From: Anastrepha obliqua
Lineage: Eukaryota; Arthropoda; Insecta; Diptera; Tephritidae
Assembly (NCBI RefSeq): GCF_027943255.1
Contig: NC_072893.1
Coordinates: 85,071,784-85,135,783 of the forward strand
Direction: 5' to 3'
Length of the DNA stretch: 64,000 nt
Position 1 is the stretch's first letter. Each line of letters opens with the position of its first letter. Below the pieces are notes generated by a model. That model did not search any database. It was given only the letters and a program-made list of their open reading frames with translations, and was not told the DNA's origin. Position numbers and translations under genes: made by a program. This document shows, one piece after another, positions 49,348 to 60,918 of the stretch.

Positions 49348-49519
49348 ATTGCAAATTTATTTTCACGGACTCAGCTTGAAATCTGTGTTGCGCCAACAAG
49401 TCAGGAACGATTGAAGTATTTAACATTAAAGTACTTCTCAAATTTGGCGCACTTTAGTTTTATGTTACTGTTCGTTGTTATCGATGACTGCAAATAAAGT
49501 TTTACAGGGAAGGATATTG
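49348..49519. other. No gene seen
   Basis: Short AT-rich spacer between the LINE tail and the next MITE. Confidence 0.4.
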
Positions 49520-49712
49520 CAGGAGGTAGCCAAATTTACAATTTTTGTCAATGGCATCGTACGTCAATCGTATTTGACAATTGTGAACAAAACAGCTGCA
49601 GTATACAAACATAACGCAATGGAGCGCTTAAAGCTCAAATCAAAGATTTTCATCACTAAAAATAATTTTTTTTGGTTAGTAAAAAAGTTATTCATAATCA
49701 AAGTTGTTGATT
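49520..49712. mobile_element. ~200-bp MITE family, copy 7
   Basis: AGGAGGTAGCCAAATTTAC at the left, ATGGCATCGTACGTCAATCG, AAAGATTTTCATCACTAAAA, and GATTAACTTTT at the right; the same order as 9096-9296. Confidence 0.65.
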
Positions 49713-49734
49713 AACTTTTTTTAATTAATTATAT

Positions 49735-49840
49735 ATATAATTGGTGATGGTTTTTTTTTTATGAGGAATTTCTTCATGACAGAAATACCCCGTAGGTTGG
49801 AATTACCTGCCGAAGGGAAACTTCTATAATTTTGGTATAC
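49735..49840 (-). mobile_element. tRNA-derived SINE, copy E (small fragment)
   Basis: Reverse orientation: TTCTTCATGACAGAAATACC, GGAATTACCTGCCGAAGGG. Matches the central body of the other copies. Confidence 0.5.
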
Positions 49841-49896
49841 TTATAAAGCAAAATCATTGCAAAATACTGAACGTTATGTTTTCCAACATTTTCAAT

Positions 49897-50350
49897 AAGA
49901 AATAAACCAATGGCGAACCCTCTAATATATAAATACAAAATAAAATCATCAAAAAATATTCACCGTAATTTTTTTTAATTAAAAAAAGATAATTTAAATA
50001 CGAAACAAAATCGTCGAAAAATGTAAAAATAAAATACAATACAAAATAAAATCTTCGAATAATAATCAACGTTATTTTTTTTATTTTTTTAAAGAAATAA
50101 ACCAATGGCTCACCTTTTACAGTGTAAATTCAAAATAAAATCATCGAAAAATGTAAAAATATAATATAAAACAAAATAAAATCATCGAATAATATTAATA
50201 AAATTATTTAAAAAAAATAAAGAAATAAACCAATGGCGCACTCTTTATAATGTACAATAAATACAAAATAAAATCATCGAAAAATATCCACGGTTATTTT
50301 TATAATTTTTTTGAAAAAGAAATAAACCAATGGCGCACCCTTTAATTCAT
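49897..50350. repeat. Degenerate tandem array, unit start AAATAAACCAATGGCGCAC
   Basis: AAATAAACCAATGGC begins at about 49902, 50095, 50224 and 50320; between them ACAAAATAAAATCATCGAAAA recurs (at least six times). Units vary in length (about 95-195 bp). The array marks the border between the transposon-rich part and the Cyp18a1 locus. Confidence 0.8.
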
Positions 50351-52253
50351 ATGTATATAAATGCAGTCTTCCACAAAACAAACTACGAAGTCCATTTCAA
50401 AAAATATCGCCTATCTTTGCTTTGTTAATAAATTTGTATCAGTCAGCAAGTATAAGCGCTTTTAAAGGCTTTAGTTATGTAACTTTGACAATAAGTATGG
50501 ATGAGGCATCCGTATCTGCATGCATATGTACAAACGTGTGAGCGGCTTTGTTTATTTATTCATAAACAAGTTTTTCCTTTGATTTACATCACAGCTTTTG
50601 AGCTGCGTTCATAAAATTAATAAGAAGCTGGAAAAAGGGCAAATTTAGCTAAACAATCGAAAAAACGTGCATTTCCATATGTATGTTTGTATATGTATTT
50701 CGCTAAAGCGCCGAAAAATTTATTAAACCCACCGCTTTGCCTATGACAAGATTTTAGAGTCAACGATTTGTTATTATTTTAATTATACACTTCTTTTTTT
50801 GGAATTTTTATTTGCAAATGTTTCGCTGCTCTTTATTCGTTATATTTTTTAATGAAGGCTATGCCATTGACCTGAAATGCAAATTGTCGTCAATTTGTTT
50901 TAGCGCTTAGTCGACGCAGACTTTTTGATGAAACAGTTTTAATTTTGCCTTTGTGTTTTGCTGCAGCGCTAGGCGATAGGTAGATGCAGCTGTCTGAAAT
51001 ATCGCAAGTAAATACACAGATACATACATACACATATATATAGGTAAGTACCAGCAGCGTGGCACTTCCGCATAACTGCACCTCGTTTAGTATTTACTAC
51101 AAAAATACTTATGATAAGAACTTTTATATATCGGAAGATTGCATTCCAAGAAGCCATGCATATATTTCCGCACGTCGAAAGGTCAACTTATACAAATTTG
51201 TTTCTTTTATGGACACTATTGATGCACTCTTTTTAAGCTCATAATGAACTTGTCATCAAACAATTCACAAACATGTTGCATCTGCACAAAGCGCTTGAAG
51301 CAAACATACCAACTCAATAACACCGTTACACCTGGCTAACTGATAACACCCACATGCGTTCAAACCATCAAACAAATTGATAATAGAGATAAGGAAGAGC
51401 GCAAGCATACAAGCTTTGCAAAATATAAACAGAGAGCCGCCAATGTGCTGAGAAACTGATCTTGAGTAATAGTTTGTTATAAAATAGCCAGAGAGTCATG
51501 CTATCTGTAGTGTGAGTGTGTGAAAGGTTTCACTCAATGAAAGGCAGTAAGTTCAAAATAACTCAACGCAAACACTCGAACGTGTTGTACCGAAGTATGA
51601 AGCGAACTCACTCAAATTCGATGAAAAAATTCTGAGCTAATAAAAAGCCGGCTTAAATCGCTACCTAACTTCCCACCAGCCAAAGCGTTTGCAACGAGAA
51701 TAAAGTAAGCGCGCGCACGATGATCGCACCAACAGCCAAAGCTTTGATTGGCGCTCAAACCAACCAACTGAGTGAATACATATGTATGCACATATGTACA
51801 GCAGATAACGAGGGTCGAGGGCTTGTAGGTTTGCCGCTTAGTCAACATAAGCTCTTTTTATTTGTTTTTTTTTTGTAGTTTGAACTGGTTGTGATGTGAG
51901 CTTAGCTAATTGTGCGCTAGTGTTTGTTGCTCGATCTTTGCTCGCTGCACTCAGCCACTCAGTCACTGGAGTGAGCAGCAGCAGCAGCAGCTGCAGCAAT
52001 AACAGCAGTGGTGGCGGGGGTGACAACACAACTGATGTTGTATTGCCTTCGGTTTTAGCTGTGCGTTCGTTTCGATTTGCGGCGTGGTGCGCTTTGCACC
52101 TTCGTTTCGCTTTGCTTTGCTTTAGTTTGGCTAGCGCTTCGGCAAGATTGATTTTGACTGGCTCAAACACTTAACACGATCGTAGAGCGTTCAACATCAC
52201 ATCGTTGATCGCTCGTTCGTTTGTTCGTGTGGTCGGCTGTGAGCTCTGACGGT
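50351..52253. other. Upstream flank of Cyp18a1, no gene seen
   Basis: Non-coding flank with almost no recognisable transposon sequence, in contrast to everything to its left. Contains a CAG/CTG-rich run near 51980-52010 and GC-rich sequence up to the TATA box. Enhancers would be expected here but cannot be read directly. Confidence 0.6.
50861..50873 (+). promoter_or_regulatory. Candidate ecdysone-response-element-like palindrome
   Basis: The 13-mer ATGCCATTGACCT has a perfect right half-site TGACCT, a 1-bp spacer, and a left half with two mismatches to AGGTCA. It lies about 1.4 kb upstream of the predicted Cyp18a1 start. A single AGGTCA half-site is also present at 51180-51185. Cyp18a1 is known to be ecdysteroid-inducible, which is why these were looked for; such matches arise easily by chance. 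Confidence 0.25.
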
Positions 52254-52290
52254 TATAAAAGTAGCAAGGACATACGTATGGGCCATTAGT
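52254..52290 (+). promoter_or_regulatory. Cyp18a1: Cyp18a1 core promoter: TATA box and likely start site
   Basis: TATAAAA lies at 52254-52260. An initiator-like CCATTAGT lies at 52283-52290, putting a start at about A52285, 31 bases downstream of the TATA T, which is the standard spacing. The 5' leader would then be about 334 bases, unspliced, before the ATG. The start site is inferred, not measured. Confidence 0.7.
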
Positions 52291-52618
52291 CGAAATCTAT
52301 TAACGCACAACGCGAAGTCGTCTAAACTCGGCGTTGGTGAGAGTTCAAAAATTAATTGTTCAAATTAAAGAAAATAAAAATTATTTAAGCGCGCATCACT
52401 TTCAATATATTACAAATAAAGTGAATAAAAAATATGCATCAAATTATTAAATAAACCATACAAAAAAAATATGTTAAAAATTTAAATGTGCAAATAAAAC
52501 AATTTTTCATAAAAATTTCAACTGTACAGTGTGTATAAATAACTGAAAAATAGACTGCAGGTTTTATACCAAATAACTCAAAAAAAAACTCATCCAAAAA
52601 ATTCCAAATACTGCCAAA

Positions 52619-53000
52619 ATGTTTGCAGGATCATATTTTATAAAATTGATAACGCGACAATGCACAAGCAATGATGTGCAGCATCTGATGTTCGTCTTTC
52701 TCGCGGTACTTGTGGTGATTTGCTTCCTGCAAAGGCTGCTAGATGCCTATTTTGAGCTACGCAAGTTACCGCCGGGTCCGTGGGGCTTCCCCGTTATTGG
52801 CTATCTCTTCTTCATGGGCAATGAGAAGCATACACGCTTCATGGAGTTGGCCAAGCAATATGGTTCGCTGTTCTCAACGCGACTGGGCAATCAATTAACC
52901 GTAGTGATGAGTGATTATAAAATGATACGTGAATGTTTTAGGCGTGAGGAGTTCACCGGCAGACCGGATACGCCGTTCATGCAAACACTTAACGGATTTG
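52619..53000 (+). CDS. Cyp18a1: Cyp18a1 coding exon 1
   Basis: Encodes residues 1-127 plus the first base of codon 128. Contains the signal-anchor helix, the PPGP hinge and the start of the first beta sheet. The donor is G|GTGAGT right after the Gly-Phe codons. Intron 1, which follows, is 3091 bp. Confidence 0.95.
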
Positions 53001-56000
53001 GTGAGTAACTACTAATTATGCACAAAGCTTTCTCGAAGGCGCTGTAAATAGTTGAAAAGTAATTTTAAAGAAAAACTTTAATATGTGAAGTAGAGATTAG
53101 AATTTTGTTTAGGCTTATTTATAATAAGAATTTTATTCAAGCTTTGCAAGAATTCAAATCGGAATGTGACGAAAAGTTAAAAAAAAACATAGGAGCAAAG
53201 CTGCAGAGGCAATATAAAATATTAGAAAAAATAAACCGCATATAGAAATTAATTAAAAACTATGAAACATTCTAGATATTCAAAAATTCTAATAATATTG
53301 TAGTTCGAAGAATTAACGGAAATTTACAAAATGCAATAATAGGTACATATTAGCTTATAGATTTTCAATTCGAAAGAAAAAAAATTGTAAAAAGATTTGT
53401 AAAAAAAATTGTGAAAAGTTAAAAAACAAAATTAATTAAATTCAGTTTAATGAATATAAATAAAATTCAATTCATCTAAACAAACTCAATAATTCAATTC
53501 TAAACTTTTATTATGCATCCATTTATTACTACAACATTTTTTAAGTTCCAATTTCAAAAGTTTTCAATGTTATTTAAGTGAAAGTCGAGGAAAAATTTTA
53601 TCGAAGCCTGTTTTTGCGTGTTATTAGCATTCTAAGTTGGTTAGTTCTAATATTGTTTATAAAGAATTTTTATTTAATTTATAATTTTTTTTTTAACAAA
53701 GCTCATATATTCAATAATTTGTAACTTTGGCGAAGAGAGGACGGAACAGAATAAGTTTGCCCTACCCAATAGTAAAAACCGCGGTAATTACATAGGCTTT
53801 CGGCTGAAGTAAAAAAAAATTTTTTTTTTTTTCAGTTAAAAAAAAATCAAATTTTAATAACTTGAAACGAGAGACTTATAAATTAGACAAATAAATTTGC
53901 ATCCTTCAAGCGTAACCACAAAAAAAAATTAGTTACTGCAATACATTTTAACATTATAATTTTTTTCAAAACATATCTAATATAGCAATTTTTTTCTGTT
54001 TCTATCATTTGAGTTAAGTATTTAAATGTATTTTCGCGCTTATTTGCATGTTAAAATTTTTAGTGCATACACTTCTCTATTCCGCATAAGTCACTTAGCA
54101 TATTCTTCAACACTTTTTCAATTATTTTGAAGCGCAATTAATTTCCAAAAACGTTTTTACGTAATTCGATCCAACGACAATCAAAATACGTTTTTTTCTA
54201 TCATACCAAAAAAAAACTTATTTTTTTCACTAAATCTATATCAATCAATGGTAAAATTCACTTATTAGTAAATTTTTTTTCGTCATACAAAACCAAAACA
54301 ACAAACATACAAAATTAGCAAAAAAAGTTCGATGCCTAAACGTGAATTGAAATTGAACGTATGAAATTACACAAAAAAAAAATAAAATAAAAGTAATGAA
54401 AAATGTAAACAAACTTTAGCAAAAAAGCGTTAACATTCTGTCGCAACTAATTAATCAAAAGAGCGCCGAAATTTATACCTATTGAAATATGAGCGAAAAT
54501 TGTTTATGAAATCGAAAGTATGAACAATTTATAAACAACCAAGAACCAGGCAAACTGTGGGAGTCGAAAAATATATGCAAAACTAGCAAACAATAAACAA
54601 TAAAAACAACTGCAAATAAAATAACGTAAATACATTTTTTTTAACTTTTTCGCGTTTTTTTACTCAAATTTTAATAAACACATTTTGCGCGCTTTGGAAA
54701 GCTTTGCAGTTTTGCGCACTTTTTGTAATTTAATATATTTTGTTGGGGGGATTTTTATTTATCAAATTTTATTTTGCAATTGCCACGATCACGTTTTCTT
54801 AACGCTTCGTTTTACGCGCAATTTATATTCATATATTTTCTTTTTTTTCGGCTGTTAAAATGATTTTACTTTTATATCCCTTTCTTCCGCTTTGTTTTGT
54901 TGCCTTAAGTGGGCATTGAAATGTTTTGATTTCAATACAAATTGCTTTTTTCACATTTTACGGCGCAGGTGCTCTTACTTCTTGACCAACCAAGTGCATT
55001 ATTTATTGTCATTCCTCATTTCTCTTAAATATTTTTGCTTGTGCAATATTTGCAGATTTATTTATTTAGTTTTTTTTTTTTTGTAATTTCTTTTATTGGT
55101 TTTTTAACACTTTTATCCGATTCGCAAATCTGTCTTATCGCGTGCGCGAATGTGTAAATTTCCTTTCCTTTACTTTCAACTGTTTGCGTGCGCGCGTATG
55201 TGTGTTTCTGTAGCACTAAGTAGGCCAGCCAGCCAACAGCAGCCAGCGCCCTTACGCGTTACAACCGAGTCGATCATTTCAAGTTGTTGTGAATTTGTTG
55301 TGAAACGGTTCCGTTTCATCATTCCGCTGTCTTCGCGTGGTCATGCTATATTTTATCTACTTATTTATTTTTGTTATTTGGTTTTGCTTAAATTTAATCA
55401 CTTCTCACTCGCCTTAAGACTACCTCAATTACTGCAGAGATGCGTAAAAATGTGCTGAGAGTTTGTAGTTGTTTGTTTTGTTCCAAGTCGTAAACACTTA
55501 CAAGACATAATCCGTGCATTATTTTTGCCATAATGGTGGTGGAAAAAATTTTCAAAAATTAATTAGTTGCATATACACATACATACATATGTATATATGC
55601 ATGCACATTTCTACATTTGTACTTTACAATTTTTAATATTTTCTCTTCTCCATTTTATTCGCATCCTTTGCGGCATTATTTTGCCGCAATTCGTTTGGCA
55701 ACAAATTGTTATTGTTGTATAATGTAATTAAATTTAAAAAAATCCCGGGAGAAGCGTAAAAATTCCATTTTCTCTCCGATAAAGTTTTTGTTGGCATTTA
55801 ATTGAAATTTCACCGCCACACAGGAAAATCGGTTGGTTTTGTGTAGCAAACGAGATTGGTTTTTTTCTTTTTAATAAGGTTGTTATTGTATAACGGCACA
55901 GATAATTGTTAATAAAACTACAAATGAAATAAGTGAAGAGAGATTTGAGTGACTAAGTAATAATTTTTATATTTGTTTTTATGAAAGTATTTTTATTTTT

Positions 56001-59000
56001 ATATTCAGTTTAAAAAAGTTATAAACAAAACTTAGCCTTTTTTGAAACTTACCTATTTACCAATTTAATTTTTGCTTTTTCCTCATTTTAGGCATTATCA
56101 ATAGTACTGGCAATTTATGGAAGGATCAGCGTCGTTTTTTGCATGAAAAACTTCGTCAATTCGGCATGACCTATATGGGCAATGGAAAACATGTAATGGA
56201 AAAGCGTATAATGGTAAGTGTGTAAAGCCTTATAAGCGATTATCTGCAAGCAGTACAATAAAAAATATTAGAAATCATTCCATATGTACACTACATACTA
56301 TCTGTCAAAGCTCACAAGATCCACAAATTTCTGCCACTCCCAGGATACTTCTTAAATTCCTTAGACTTTCAATAAAATCCACAAAGAAGACGCATATATG
56401 TAAATAGTGTATTTTAATAATTTTTCTTCGATTAGAATACAATCAGACTCGTATCTATTTTTTGCAAAATTTAAAAAGCACGCTTTCCACACAGGTGCAT
56501 ATGCGTTCCACAAAGGCTCTTATGCCTTCCACATGCCAGTGTTAGTTTTGGAATCTAGTGTTAGACTGAAATATATTAGATATACGTGAAAATACGTTCT
56601 GCAAGCTATAACTTTCAAATACATTCCACATATTATCCACATATGTTCTAAATTTTTCATTTCGCTTTCAAACATTATACATTCTACATATCATCACTTA
56701 CAAATACATTCCACACACAATCCACACATGCTCCACATTTTTCACTTCGCCTTTAAATAGATTCCGCCTACCTTCGCTTAAAAGAACACCATCTATTATA
56801 CACATATTCACAATTTATTTCACTCCACAGATGTATGTACTTTCTATAATGGCTATCAAAAATTCGCTAATTTCTCTTTTTTCTTTGATTTGCATTCCTT
56901 TACAGAACGAAGTACACGAATACATTCACAATTTACGCGTATCTGAAGGTCAACCCATGGATATGGCGCCCGCTATTAGTGTAGCCGTTAGCAATGTCAT
57001 CTGCAATATTATGATGTCCGTACGTTTCTCTATTGATGATCCCAAATTCCGTCGTTTCAATTTCCTCATCGAAGAGGGAATGCGTTTGTTTGGTGAAATA
57101 CACACTGTCGACTATATACCCACCGTACAGTATTTCCCCTCGATTTTGACTGCCAAAACGAAAATCGCTAAGAATCGCGAGGAGATGCAACAATTCTATC
57201 GTGATGTTATCGATGAACACAAAAAGACTTACGATCCCGCGAATATACGCGATTTAGTTGATTTCTATTTGGCTGAAATCGAGAAGGCAAAGGACGAGGG
57301 TCGTGATGAGGAGCTTTTCGATGGCAAAGATCATGGTGAGTACCGTAGCTCGTGGCAGCTGCAAATTTATTAAAACTGATTTATATAAATTGAGTAGAGA
57401 TGACAAAAGCAATTCATTGGCCTTTAGTAATTTGTTAGATCTCAACCTTTTTGATTTATTTTCCAATAATATCCATTCGTTTTGTTTTGTTTTTTCTACA
57501 CCTACCATACACAGAGGAACAAATCGTACAAGTCATAATAGATCTCTTCTCCGCGGGCATGGAAACGATCAAAACCACTCTCCTCTGGATTAATGTATTC
57601 ATGCTGCGCAATCCTGAAGCGATGAGACGCGTACAAGAGGAGCTCGATCAAGTTGTCGGTCGTCATCGTCTGCCGTCCATTGAGGATTTACAATTTTTAC
57701 CAGTGACTGAATCGACAATTTTGGAATCGATGCGCCGGTCATCGATTGTACCACTCGCGACCACTCACTCGCCAACAAGGTAAGTTCGCCAACTATCCCC
57801 TTAAGTGACAAAACAAGTTGCTATAATGGCTACAAAAAAAAGAAAAAAAAAACTCGTACATATGTCAGAGATAAATGCGATCGATAGACAAGTTGTTGGC
57901 ATTGTTGTTGTTTGACATTGCTGCCTAAACGGGTGCACATAACAAATATATTGGATACGAGCATTTATGCGGTTTAGTTAGAGTAGAGACATAAATATCC
58001 ATACTTATATACATAGGTGCATATGTAGGTACATATGTGTGTATGGTTTTTAATAGAAGTGTGTAAAATTTGTAATTGTTAAGCGATTGAGTGACTATTG
58101 CAGTCTCGTTGTTGTTGTGTCATTTTATTTACGGTAATGACCGGTTGTGCTACGTACATACATGTTTTTTGTTGCTGTTGTTGTTATTATTATCGTGGCA
58201 TGCTATGTTATTTGGCAGGCGGAAAATTGTGCGCTCTGACGCGTCCATTTTTCATTCATGCCAGTGCATTCATTCATAAAAACGGGAAACGGCAACAACA
58301 ATACATACCAACAATTGCACAATGACATACAAACAGATGCGCACATACTCGCTCACTCGCATGTGTGTGTATGTATCTTTTCGTATATCCATGGAAAGTG
58401 GAGAAGGCGTAACAGAATACTATTTCATTCATATAGTTATCAGAAATATTTCAACTGCTTTGCTATATATGGGAATTTCTTAAAAATTTTCGGATTTTCA
58501 TGTACGTCTAAGCCAGTACCCTGATTTTGTATGCAGCTTAGTTGAATGAGTTAGTTTGCCTATTAAAGATTTTTTTAAAATATTAAAAGTAATTCCATAA
58601 TGCCTTGATTTGAAATATTTTTTAGAGGCCAATGGCCTCTGCTGTTTGCCTTGATTTTGTAATATGATTTTTTATAATTATATTTCAAGTAAAAAATTAT
58701 TACTGCTTATACATAAAATTTTATTTTATATATACATATATTTTTTTTTGTTTTGTTTTACTTTTTAACTTCAAACTGATAATATTTTAAATAATTTTTA
58801 AATCGAAAAATAATTTAAAACAACTTTAATTAGTAAATCAATAGATACATGTAAAACCTTTTGAATGTTTATTGATGCGGGTGTTAAGTAATAATTAAAA
58901 ATATAAATCGAAAATGGAAACAATGGCTTGACTAAATTATAGGCACACCTTAGCATCCTTTAGTTTTATTTTATATATTTATTTTTTATTTTGATTTTGC

Positions 59001-60918
59001 CCCGAACAAATCTGTAATGCCTCACCGCATTAACACATTAATACATGAGTTCAACGCTCTATGTAGCTATCTACGTATTTTTCATTGTTACACACACGGC
59101 AATCAACCGTCAAATTGATACGGTGCACATCAAAGTATTTGCGGGCAACGCGCGCACACACCCACACACCCATACTGCCATCGACGGGTGCATCCTTTCA
59201 TACAAAGTGCTTGACACTTGCGTGCGTCAATATGTAATCTACGCCGCAATCTACGCGCCAAATGCAATGCAATCAGACACACACACGTGTGCACACATTT
59301 GGACATGCCTGCGAGCCATTCACTGCTGCGGGATGCGTAGTTTGGCCCAGTTTCGCACGGCGTATTGCTGATTAAAAACGAAACGCACTTGTAACGCGCG
59401 CCACGGCAACAGCAGCAGCGACCGCAGCGCAGCGAGGCGTCAGTGCAAACAGCGCGCGAACAAAAGCTGCAACTGCCATCCGACACGGGTTGCTCGCGCA
59501 CTTGCCCGCGTTCACGGCTGACATCGGCGCAGTAGGCAAGCCAGCTGCTGGAAACGTGCCAGTTACTTGTTGCTACATATCAAAAACACCAAAAAAATAC
59601 ATATGTTTAGTAAAAAATTAATTTAAATGGGTATGGGTGTACGCGTCAGAGTTTGCCGTATAGCTGCTCGACAGCGCTGCCAATTCGAGAGGGGCACAAC
59701 TCGCACCTGATAAGCGAATACCGAGTGTGTGGCAATCAAAAAATCAGCTATTGCGCAGCACATACACACACATACCAAACACGAGCTAGTGTGCGTTTAT
59801 TTGTATGAGTTTTCTGATCTTCACTTGCTGTCACGGACGGGCATTTGTTGCAATTGAATTGCGCCTAAGAGTTCCATGAATCGCATTTTAATCATGCGAC
59901 TATCGAGCTAAGTAAATGTTCTGAATTCTAGTAAAGCGCGCATAGAGATTATATGTATATGTGTGAATGGAAAATATGTTGATTGTGCTCAGCAAACAAC
60001 TTTTTTTTTTAACTTATCAATAATGGTATCTCTCAATTAATTGGTTGTCTCTAAAAATAGTATTTACTCAAGTGATTCCTGGGAACATTCTATTTTAACA
60101 ACAAAGACTGACGCTCATATCCTGTCTTGAGAAAATGTTCAAACTAAGTTTCTACACCAACTTCTACTGCAAATTAGTTTGAAGTAATAATGCCTGCGTA
60201 GGCTTACTTTTTTGTATGCCGAGTGCGGAACGCTATACAAAAAAACTTATTGAGAGGTGCGTATTGAACCCAGTACTTACTGCCGGTTTGTTACGCTCAC
60301 GCACACTTGCCTGCGGCAACCGCTGAATTTTAGAAATGCTCTACTTTTGCAGCATCACAACTTGTCAACCGCATTTTTTTCTAACAACATCGCACCACGG
60401 CCAGCTAGATTTTAATAATTCCTCCAATTCCACACAAAAAATCTAAGCAAATTGCTGTTCCTTAACTAATCAAGAATTTTCCCCTTTTGCTTTCCTTTTG
60501 CAGAGATGTCGAAGTGAATGGTTACAAAATCCCCGCCGGCTCACATGTCATCCCACTTATCAACAGCGTGCATATGGATCCCAACCTCTGGGAGAAGCCT
60601 GAAGAATTCAATCCACGTCGCTTCCTCGACTCCGAAAGTAAAGTGCGCAAACCCGAATACTTCATACCCTTCGGTGTAGGTCGTCGCATGTGTCTTGGCG
60701 ATGTGTTGGCGCGCATGGAGCTCTTCCTCTTCTTCTCCTCATTTATGCACTGTTTCCATATAACGCTACCCGAAGGTCAACCATTGCCCAGCTTGAAAGG
60801 TAATGTGGGTGCCACCATTACACCGGAGGCATTCAAGGTATGTCTGACGCCGCGACCACTTACCCTGAACACACACACTGTGGAGCCACATCACATGCGC
60901 AATGTAGGCTCAAATTAA
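52619..60918 (+). CDS. Cyp18a1: Cytochrome P450 CYP18A1, ecdysteroid 26-hydroxylase (5 coding exons, complete)
   Basis: Microsomal P450 that inactivates 20-hydroxyecdysone by oxidation at carbon 26 (family knowledge). Join of 52619-53000, 56092-56213, 56906-57335, 57515-57779 and 60504-60918; every intron is GT-AG and all phases agree, giving 1614 nt, 537 residues and a TAA stop. Seen in the protein: an N-terminal membrane anchor at about 23-38; a proline-rich hinge PPGPWGFPVIG at 51-61; helix-C WKDQR at 137-141; I-helix oxygen-binding AGMET at 325-329; helix-K ExxR as E382-R385; PRRF at 437-440; and the heme loop PFGVGRRMCLG with ligand Cys463. The length equals that of the fly orthologue within a residue or so, and the start codon is the first in-frame ATG of exon 1. 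It is convergent with phm downstream. No frameshift or missing key residue was found. Near-certain assignment. Confidence 0.97.
53001..56091 (+). other. Cyp18a1: Cyp18a1 intron 1
   Basis: 3091 bp, AT-rich, no open frame with a family resemblance and no transposon ends seen. Its length makes it a natural place for regulatory DNA. Confidence 0.85.
56092..56213 (+). CDS. Cyp18a1: Cyp18a1 coding exon 2
   Basis: A 122-nt exon preceded by a T-rich acceptor ending TTTTAG and followed by GTAAGTG. It completes Gly128 and encodes residues to 168, including the helix-C WxxxR motif that contacts a heme propionate. It has no long open frame of its own, so it is found only by splice signals and family alignment. 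Confidence 0.95.
56214..56905 (+). other. Cyp18a1: Cyp18a1 intron 2 with imperfect ACATTCCACA repeats
   Basis: 692 bp. Between about 56480 and 56770 short motifs such as CATTCCACA and CCACATGC recur irregularly, suggesting an old degenerate minisatellite. Nothing coding. Confidence 0.7.
56906..57335 (+). CDS. Cyp18a1: Cyp18a1 coding exon 3
   Basis: Acceptor TTTACAG, donor GTGAGTAC. Encodes residues 169-311 and the first base of codon 312: helices D to H, including the run VDYIPT. The apparent open frame continues past the donor for a few codons and starts upstream in intron 2; those flanks are not coding. Confidence 0.95.
57515..57779 (+). CDS. Cyp18a1: Cyp18a1 coding exon 4
   Basis: Acceptor ACACAG, donor G|GTAAGT. 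Encodes residues 312-399 and two bases of Arg400: the I helix (AGMET) and helix K (E382, R385). The intron before it is only 179 bp. Confidence 0.95.
57780..60503 (+). other. Cyp18a1: Cyp18a1 intron 4 with a GC-rich patch
   Basis: 2724 bp. Mostly AT-rich, but about 59130-59560 is clearly richer in G and C, with CA-rich and CAG-rich runs and many CG dinucleotides. Open frames on both strands there are low-complexity and unlike any family I know, so I treat them as non-coding. Confidence 0.7.
60504..60918 (+). CDS. Cyp18a1: Cyp18a1 coding exon 5 (heme-binding exon)
   Basis: Acceptor TTTTGCAG. Completes Arg400 and runs to the TAA at 60916-60918. Encodes the meander region and the cysteine heme loop (Cys463). 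The C-terminal stretch HHMRNVGSN is typical of fly CYP18A1. Confidence 0.96.

Noticed and set aside
51896..52174. 92-codon open frame rich in Ser and Gly upstream of Cyp18a1
   Set aside because: Created by a CAG/GGT-rich run; it overlaps the region just before the TATA box, has an equally long frame on the other strand, and no domain.
59045..59501. Open frames of 108 and 123 codons on opposite strands in Cyp18a1 intron 4
   Set aside because: They exist because the patch is GC-rich; composition is Cys/Arg/His-rich and low-complexity, with no splice or family evidence.
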